From Agrypnia vestita (Eukaryota; Arthropoda; Insecta; Trichoptera; Phryganeidae), in contig JADDOH010007938.1 in NCBI GenBank assembly GCA_016648135.1, positions 42,870-106,869 on the forward strand: 64,000 nucleotides of DNA. Direction: 5' to 3'. Position numbers and translations under genes: made by a program. Below the pieces are notes generated by a model that searched no databases, was not told the origin of the DNA, and saw only the letters and a list, made by a program, of their open reading frames with translations. Shown here piece after piece: positions 57,735-64,000 of the stretch. How positions within the stretch are numbered: the first letter of the stretch is position 1; every line of letters starts with the position of its first letter.

Positions 57735-58400
57735 TTTACCATATCTTCATTAAATGATGATGCGATATCGAAGTTAGTAAACCGAGAGTATAGTTCCGAA
57801 GACCAAGATGATACGTCCACCAGTGAGACGGAAAACTTTGTGCTGGAAGACGATGTCCAAAGTGAAGAAAATTATGAGCTATCTAATTCCGAAGAAAGTC
57901 AAATGAATACACCCCGAGACTTATCCCCAACTGTGGAATAAGTTCTTACAAGAAATTCCAGTACTCTTCCAGATTCCTCACAGACCAGCATCATTCAACT
58001 GCCTCAAGGGAACATACGAGGTACACACCTATTTTTTTAGTCTACCACCTATAAATTAACTCCGCGCAAAGAATTTATGAAAGCACTACATTTTCGATTT
58101 GTAGAGCCTTGAATAAAGGCAAGATTGGTAAAAACAATAATGTCTACGCAAAAGTGAAAGATAAAATCAGGAGCGTTCTTTCAGCGCAACTATCCATTAG
58201 TCAAGACCAGCAATCATCAGGCCAAGCTCTTTTTCAAGGATCGAAAAATGATGAAGAGTTATCAACTTCTTCGAAAGAAGAAGATCATAAAAGAAAAACG
58301 TGCGGGAAGTGCCACTACAAGAAAAAGCGTATGACTAAAATTATTTTTGCCAAAATAAGGTAGCGATATGTGATGAACATAAGATTGATTTTTGTACCAC
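57735..58400 (+). pseudogene. piggyBac transposase remnants (N- and C-terminal)
   Basis: N-terminal piece to 57943: SSLNDDAISKLVNREYSSED, then TSTSETENFVLEDDVQSEEN, and a stop. This is an acidic leader as in piggyBac transposases. C-terminal piece 58109-58400: KRKTCGKCHYKKKRMTKIIF, then after a frame change AICDEHKIDFCTTC, the cysteine-rich RING-like zinc domain. The catalytic aspartate region is deleted. Confidence 0.78.
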
Positions 58401-58666
58401 ATGCGCTAAATATAGAGAACTTTTATATTATAATTACTTTTTTATATAATCTTAATTGCCAAAACACAGAACGTTATATTATTTTTTCTAGTTGATTTTG
58501 TATGTTAAAGTTTATGAAAAAATAAAGGTTTTTTTTTTCATAAGTTTTAGAAATTTTACTGTTCTTCTTAAATAAACTAGTAAAGTTTAATTTATAAGAC
58601 GTATTTTTATTGAAAAACCTTTTAATTAATGATAATATAAAATATAACGTGCATAAAGTTTATATA

Positions 58667-59952
58667 TTAGGTCCTTACATATGAAATTGGCGTTTAGTAT
58701 GGGAGGAACATAAAGCCGATTTTTTTTTATTATAATATATTTATTTAATCAAAGTATGTACCATTGCTATCTATGCACTTTTGCCATCTCATAGGTAGTT
58801 CACCGATCCCTTTACTAAAAAAACCATTCGGACGGGAATCAATAAAATCTTTGAAGGCGGTTTGGACTGCCCCATCGGAGTTGAATTTTTTCCTTTGCAA
58901 GAAGTTATCCAAATTTCGAAAAAAATGGTAATCTGTTGGGGCAAGGTCCGGAGAGTACGGTGGATGTCTTAGACATTCCAATTGAAGCTCCTCTAATTTG
59001 GTAGCCGTCTGTTGTGCAGTGTGTGGTCTAGCGTTATCATGAAGCAGCAGTGGCCTAGAGCGATTAACCAGCCTCGGTTGTTTAGCAGCTAGCTTTTCCA
59101 TCATGGTTTGCAGTTGCTGACAATAGACATCTGCCGTAATCGTCTGGCCAGATTTAAGAAAGCTGTAGTGAACGACACCAGCACTAGTCCACCAAACGCT
59201 CACAAGTAACTTTTTTGGAGTCAATTTTCGCTTGGGGCATGGTTTGGCTGGTTCGGCAGGGTTCAGCCATTGCGATGAGCGCTTCCGATTATCGTACCGG
59301 ATCCACTTTTCATCACAGGTAATGATTCGATTTAAAATCCCTTCATTATTGTGCCGGTTGAGTAATGCAACGCAGCAGTCAACGCGCTTTTGTTGATTTG
59401 CTTCACTCAATTCGTGAGGAACCCACCTTTCAAGCTTTTTCACCTTACCAATTTGCTTCAAGTGGATTAAAACAGTTTTATCACTAACACCGCAGCCTGC
59501 AGCTAACTCGGATGTGGTTTGCGATGGATCCGCTTCCACAATAGCCTTCAATTCTTCATTATCAACTTTGGTCTCCGGCCGTCCACGGGGCTTGTTCTGC
59601 AGGTCGAAATTTCCAGAACGAAAACGTTGGAACCAAAAACGCACTGTGTTTTCTTTTGCGGCACCGTCGCCATACACATCATTAATCCTTCGAGCCGTTT
59701 CTGCAGCACTGGTGCCACGGTGGAACTCGTACTCGTTAATAACGCGATATTTCAAGTTTTTCATTTTGTAAACTGAGTGACGCAAAGAAAAAAACAATTG
59801 AGGAAAAAACAAAAGAATTATAATTTTCAAAACACAAATACATGAGTAAATAGCTGTATAAATTTGGATTTGGAATTCCTAACCAAAGAGAAGATATTTG
59901 AGATCAAATTTGCCAGTATGGTAAAACGTCAATTTCATATGTAAGGACCTAA
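58667..59952 (-). mobile_element. Mariner element 1, apparently intact
   Basis: 1286 bp with inverted ends TTAGGTCCTTACATATGAAA at both sides and TA duplications (58665-58666, 59953-59954). It contains an uninterrupted transposase on the minus strand. It sits in the piggyBac right part. Confidence 0.95.
58745..59764 (-). CDS. Mariner DD34D transposase, intact
   Basis: Cuts and pastes mariner DNA at TA sites. From the Met at 59764 (MKNLKYRVINEYEFHRG) it is 339 residues, close to the usual 345. The frame is open 22 codons further up, but those read as leader. Helix-turn-helix region: FHRGTSAAETARRINDVYGD to NTVRFWFQRFRSGNFDLQNK, with linker GRPETKVD. Then WVPHELSE (the mariner signature) and catalytic residues in ITCDEKWI (first Asp), LLHDNARPH (second Asp) and SPDLAPTDYHFF (third Asp). 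The second and third Asp are separated by exactly 34 residues. No stops or frameshifts, so possibly still active. Confidence 0.95.
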   Translation of the reverse strand: MKNLKYRVINEYEFHRGTSAAETARRINDVYGDGAAKENTVRFWFQRFRSGNFDLQNKPRGRPETKVDNEELKAIVEADPSQTTSELAAGCGVSDKTVLIHLKQIGKVKKLERWVPHELSEANQQKRVDCCVALLNRHNNEGILNRIITCDEKWIRYDNRKRSSQWLNPAEPAKPCPKRKLTPKKLLVSVWWTSAGVVHYSFLKSGQTITADVYCQQLQTMMEKLAAKQPRLVNRSRPLLLHDNARPHTAQQTATKLEELQLECLRHPPYSPDLAPTDYHFFRNLDNFLQRKKFNSDGAVQTAFKDFIDSRPNGFFSKGIGELPMRWQKCIDSNGTYFD

Positions 59953-60045
59953 TATTTTGTGCAAAAAAAGTACTGTTTCAAGTACCCGTCGTTTCGAGGG
60001 ATGGTTAGTTTTAATGGGGTACGCCCGAATGTTACCTATCTAGGG

Positions 60046-60918
60046 TTAAAAAAAATCCCAAAGGTTTTATTTTTTCTGATAAAAATGAGAAATTTAAACT
60101 TTACATATCACAAAGTTTTTTTTAAATAAAAGGTGCCGAAGCTCATTTCTTGTCGAAATTCAAAACCAGGACATTTAAAGAAGTTTTTTTTTCAACAACC
60201 AATTTTTATTTTAAAAAATACATAGAATTAAATTAAATTATTTATATTAAAAAAGTAAATACGCCGCAGACAACCAAAAATTATCGGTTTTAATAGAAAA
60301 TATATGTATACAAAATGAATTAAACACGATAAATGTAAAAATTCTTCTGATGAAGATGAGACAATTTACACTTTCAGTTTTACAAATATACAGTAGCGCC
60401 GCAAGCGAAATTTTTGTTTTAAATATAATCATATTAATTAAATTGTATTTGAAAATATTTTTACTACCGAAATTTAATAATTTAAATGATATTTTTATGA
60501 TTGATTTTTTTTTACTTTTTATGTCTGCCATTACTGATTATTTTTCGCGTACCACCAACTATCCACTCGCGTACCACCGGTGCACACTGGGTCGAAACCG
60601 TAATTTGAGGGACTTAGGGACCAACTGTCTTTTTTTACTTTTTTCTTTATGCGGATGGATAGAGCTCATTAACCTTATCAATAGTTGTCCTATGAAACTT
60701 TAACCTAAACTTTATAGTTTGGGCAAAAAAAAAGTTTTGTATTTTTTGTATGGAGCGGATCAAATAAAATTAAATTTCTGCGAAGTGGTGACTGACCCTG
60801 ATTTGAAACCTTTTTTTTCTCATACCTTGTCTAGTCTACCATCGTTTGATGCTATTAACGTGTACATAAACTTGCAACTCTACCAGATAAATGGATCGAA
60901 AAAATAAAAAAATGTATA
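60046..60918. other. Sequence between the two mariners
   Basis: AT-rich. Short tracts such as GCGTACCACCAACTATCC (60547) and the open 60719-60907 (EVVTDPDLKPFFSHTL) are not recognised. Confidence 0.4.
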
Positions 60919-60920
60919 TA

Positions 60921-62209
60921 TTAGGTCCTTACATATGAAATTGGCGTTTAGTATGGGAGGAACATAAAGCCGATTTTTTTTTTATTATAATATATTTATT
61001 TAATCAAAGTATGTACCATTGCTATCCATGCACTTTTGCCATCTCATAGATAGTTCATCGATCCCTTTACTAAAAAACCATTCGGACGGGAATCAATAAA
61101 ATCTTTGAAGGCGGTTTGGACTGCCCCATTGGAGTTGAATTTTTTCCTTTGCAAGAAGTTACCCAAATTTCGAAAAAAATGGTAATCTGTTGGAGCAAGG
61201 TCCGGAGAGTACGGTGGATGTCTTAGACATTCCAATTGAAGCTCCTCTAATTTGGTAGCCGTGTGTTGTGCAGTGTGTGGTCTAGCGTTATCATGAAGCA
61301 GCAGTGGCCTAGAGCGATTAACCAGCCTCGGTTGTTTAGCAGCTAGCTTTTCCATCATGGTTTGCAGTTGCTGACAATAGACATCTGCCGTAATCGTCTG
61401 GCCAGATTTAATAAAGCTGTAGTGAACGACACCAGCACTAGTCCACCAAACGCTCACAAGTACCTTTTTTGGAGTCAATTTTCGCTTGGGGCATGGTTTG
61501 GCTGGTTCGGCAGGGTTCAGCCATTGCGATGAGCGCTTCCGATTATCGTACAGGATCCACTTTTCATCACAGGTAATGATTCGATTTAAAATCCCTTCAT
61601 TATTGTGCCGGTTGAGTAATGCAACGCAGCAGTCAACGCGCGTTTGTTGATTTGCTTCACTCAATTCGTGAGGTAACCCACCTTTCAAGCTTTTTCACCT
61701 TACCAATTTGCTTCAAGTGGATTAAAACAGTTTTATCACTAACACCGCAGCCTGCAGCTAACTCGGATGTGGTTTGCGTGGATCCGCTTCCAGCAATAGC
61801 CCTTGGTCAATCTTCTAATCAACTTTGGTCTCCGGCCGTCCACGGGGCTTGTTCTGCAGGTCGAAATTTCCAGAACGAAAACGTTGGAACAAAAACCGCA
61901 CTGTGTTTTCTTTTGCGGCACCGTCGCCATACACATCATTAATCCTTCGAGCCGTTTCTGCAGCACTGGTGCCACGGTGGAACTCGTACTCGTAAATAAC
62001 GCGATATTTCAAGTTTTTCATTTTGTAAACTGAGTGACGCAAAGAAAAAAACAATTGAGAAAAAAACAAATGAATTATAATTTTCAAAACACAAATACAT
62101 GAGTAAATAGCTGTATAAATTTGGATTTGGAATTCCTAACCAAAGAGAAGATATTTGAGATCAAATTTGCCAGTACGGCAAAACGCCAATTTCATATGTA
62201 AGGACCTAA
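60921..62209 (-). mobile_element. Mariner element 2, inactive copy
   Basis: 1289 bp with the same ends as element 1 and TA on each side (60919-60920, 62210-62211), in the same orientation. Very high identity to element 1 by eye. Confidence 0.95.
61015..62022 (-). pseudogene. Mariner transposase, frameshifted
   Basis: Compared with 58745-59764: one T inserted near 61675 (GTGAGGTAACCC for GTGAGGAACCC), several indels at 61778-61820, and one A lost near 61073 that replaces the C-terminus after RPNGF. The three catalytic Asp contexts remain in the 61044-61688 frame. Not translatable as a whole. Confidence 0.92.
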
Positions 62210-62329
62210 TATTATATAATTATATATATAAATGTTTTGTAGCGATGAGCTAACGCTACGTAAGCTAAAATAGTTATTGTGAAGCAGTGATTGAACCATA
62301 AAAAAAAGTGTAAAAAAACTCACCCATAA

Positions 62330-62725
62330 AAACCAAGTTTTTATTATACTCCCTTTCTCATTTACTAGTGGAAACTGGTTTGGCGCTTGACCTACGTGTT
62401 GGGCTTCGGTCGGGCGACGCTATGAAAGGGAGTAATAAAAAAATTCCAAAAATCCAAAATTATACTATAAACAGGTTCCGTGTCTACCAGACGCGTCGCA
62501 GTCTTACTCAGTTGTATGAAAACACCATTAAAAATTTGAAAAATCCCAAATTATACTATATTTATTATTTGTTTTTAACGAAAATTTGATAGATATTCTT
62601 GATCGTCGTCACGAGTCTGCTTGCAAAGTTTCAGCTCGATTGGATCACGGAAAAAGGGTTAAAAATCAGGGTTTTTGCGTCAAAGAAACAAACAGACAGA
62701 TGCCACGAGTTAATATAAAGGGGAA
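62330..62725 (-). repeat. Dispersed repeat D, copy 3 (inverted)
   Basis: The reverse complement shows ATTAACTCGTGGCATCTGTC, GTGATCCAATCGAGCTGAAA and the ATACTCCCTTTC end; a middle section has diverged. Matches 11815 and 25635. Confidence 0.7.
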
Positions 62726-63589
62726 AATAATACATATACATTCATTATGAGTTGCATAAGTCTTTATGTCCTCAATTTTTCATCTCCTCAGTATATATAT
62801 AACCATCTTAGGATCATGTAAATGCCTGGTTAAGTGTGAGAAACAACCAATTACATCCATTTTTTATTCATATGAATCCAAATTGACAATAAATGATGGA
62901 ATAGAAATGGCTGAGTGTAGATGATTATTAATTTTTTTAACCTATTTGTATAAAATTTACTTTTTAAAACATATTTTGATTAAATAGAACTGAAATTTCA
63001 TGCAGGTAACATATTATATTAGGGTATATTTACATGTGGCTAAGTGTAGACGATGATTCATTTTTTTTAACCTATTTTTATATTATGCACTTTTATAACC
63101 TATTTTGTATAAAATGTAAAATGTATTTTGTATAAAATGTACTTACATATAAGTAATTTATAATTGTATACTTTGCCTGTACCAGCACACAGCTCTCTAG
63201 TGAGACAGGCATAGTAAAATCAAACCTTACCAATGTATGCAAGTAAAAAGTTAAAAAAAAATTAGCGTTAAAAATAATCACTATAATACAAAAGCTTTTT
63301 AACAAAATCAGGGATTGCAAGCGTAGTTTACGACTTTAATTACAAAGTTTCTCGGTAAGTATTAATTATTTTCTTTCATACTAATATGACACAGGAATTA
63401 AAATAAGAAATATGTAGACATAAATATACGACGCGGGAAACCAAAGTTATTCTGGAAAATTTTCTGGATTTATTATTATAAATGCCAGAATGCAATACCC
63501 AGAAGAACTACGGCATGAGTCAATTTGTAATTTATTGAATAATGTAGAAACAATAAATTCAAATTCTAGCTTAGAAAGAATTGAACATT
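62726..63589. other. No recognised gene
   Basis: AT-rich. TGGCTGAGTGTAGATGATTA (62909) and TGGCTAAGTGTAGACGATG (63037) mark a direct duplication with about a 130-bp period. Confidence 0.45.
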
Positions 63590-63910
63590 TAATGTATATT
63601 ATAGATATCTCACAGAGACGAAACTGTATTTATTATGGGAAAGTAGGTATAGAAGTCATTTGGGTGTACATAGGACTTATGACCTATCTTTTTATGGTTG
63701 GCTTAAGTGATCACTTTACACAATTGTAACATTCGCCATTTCCACCCATGATAGAAATACCATGCTTATTCATTTTTTGGAAGTTGTATATATGTTCAAA
63801 TTGCGTGGAAAGCTTTCACATACGAGTTGTAAGCGCCTTTCCATGCGGCCTGTACAAAGCCATTTTCATTCCCCTAAATCCCCACAGATGTCGCTAATAA
63901 GAAAATCTAC
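63590..63910 (+). repeat. Dispersed repeat E, copy 3
   Basis: ATCTCACAGAGACGAAACTG start, GGGAAAGTAGGTATAGAAGT, TGGCTTAAGTGATCACTTTA and CAGATGTCGCTAATAAGA end, colinear with 25085-25365. Confidence 0.72.
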
Positions 63911-64000
63911 ATTGATTTTTTACGGAATTTTGAGAGCAATATACTTTATTGTGTAATGAAATTCATCCGAATACTTGCATTACACTAGGATACGCCAGGA

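Larger units (their letters stand above)
57463..60045 (+). mobile_element. Internally deleted piggyBac transposon hosting a mariner
   Basis: Ends CCCTAGAATG and (reverse) CCCTAGATAG, both flanked by TTAA (57459-57462, 60046-60049), the piggyBac target. Sub-terminal CCCGTCATTTCGACGGATGG (57638) has a relative near 59985 (CCCGTCGTTTCGAGGGATGG). Without the mariner it is about 1.3 kb. It keeps the acidic N-terminal and cysteine-rich C-terminal ends of a transposase but not the DDD core. Confidence 0.88.

Overview
The window is about 64 kb of AT-rich animal DNA, almost certainly from an insect. It has spliced genes with GT-AG introns, a muscle-type actin, and many insect-type transposons (mariner, piggyBac, PIF/Harbinger, hAT, Tc1-like, RTE- and CR1/Jockey-like LINEs, tRNA-derived SINEs). 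A holometabolous insect such as a moth or beetle fits, but the order cannot be fixed from the sequence alone. No bacterial operons, CRISPR arrays or rRNA genes are present.

Only two host genes can be modelled with confidence. (1) A muscle-type actin gene lies on the minus strand at 149-7384. Its 376-residue coding region is complete in two coding exons (439-1363 and 149-354). A non-coding 5' exon is inferred about 6 kb upstream, beside a GC-rich promoter with a TATA box (7407-7414) and a perfect CArG/SRF box (7482-7491). (2) A three-exon MADF-BESS gene lies on the plus strand (38066-38173, 41993-42235, 44027-44476) and encodes 266 residues, like Adf-1-type DNA-binding proteins. A second copy of its first exon, with conserved length and splice donor, stands alone at 54639-54746.

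Nearly everything else is transposon sequence of different ages. 1.4-7.3 kb is actin intron 1, with a LINE relic, a fold-back repeat and a PIF-type MITE. 7.7-34 kb is a graveyard of 5'-truncated LINE ends, SINEs, MITEs and dispersed repeats. It includes a Harbinger relic (12850-13726), a hAT-like element inside a LINE (15033-15750), a MITE with a 52-bp internal array (21968-22626) and a Tc1-like element inside an RTE LINE (29530-29961). 34-38 kb is a nested cluster just upstream of the MADF gene, where one element's paralogous empty site lies 0.8 kb away. Introns of the MADF gene carry more MITEs, SINEs and LINE ends. 45-50 kb has a Tc1 transposase relic and a nearly full-length CR1/Jockey-group LINE with ORF1, endonuclease and reverse transcriptase. 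52-53 kb has a deleted hAT element and a PIF-type MITE. 57-62 kb has an internally deleted piggyBac element with an apparently intact mariner inserted in it, and a second, frameshifted mariner copy 1 kb further on.

The most informative signals are the nested insertions, where removing the inner element restores the reading frame or matches an empty paralogous site. Next come the orphan MADF exon, the CArG-box actin promoter, and several element families with self-complementary architecture. I saw no clearly unprecedented biological system. The closest to undescribed are the MITE with 52-bp TACGATA units, the GCATGC-rich hAT-like element and the poly-G fold-back repeat pair.
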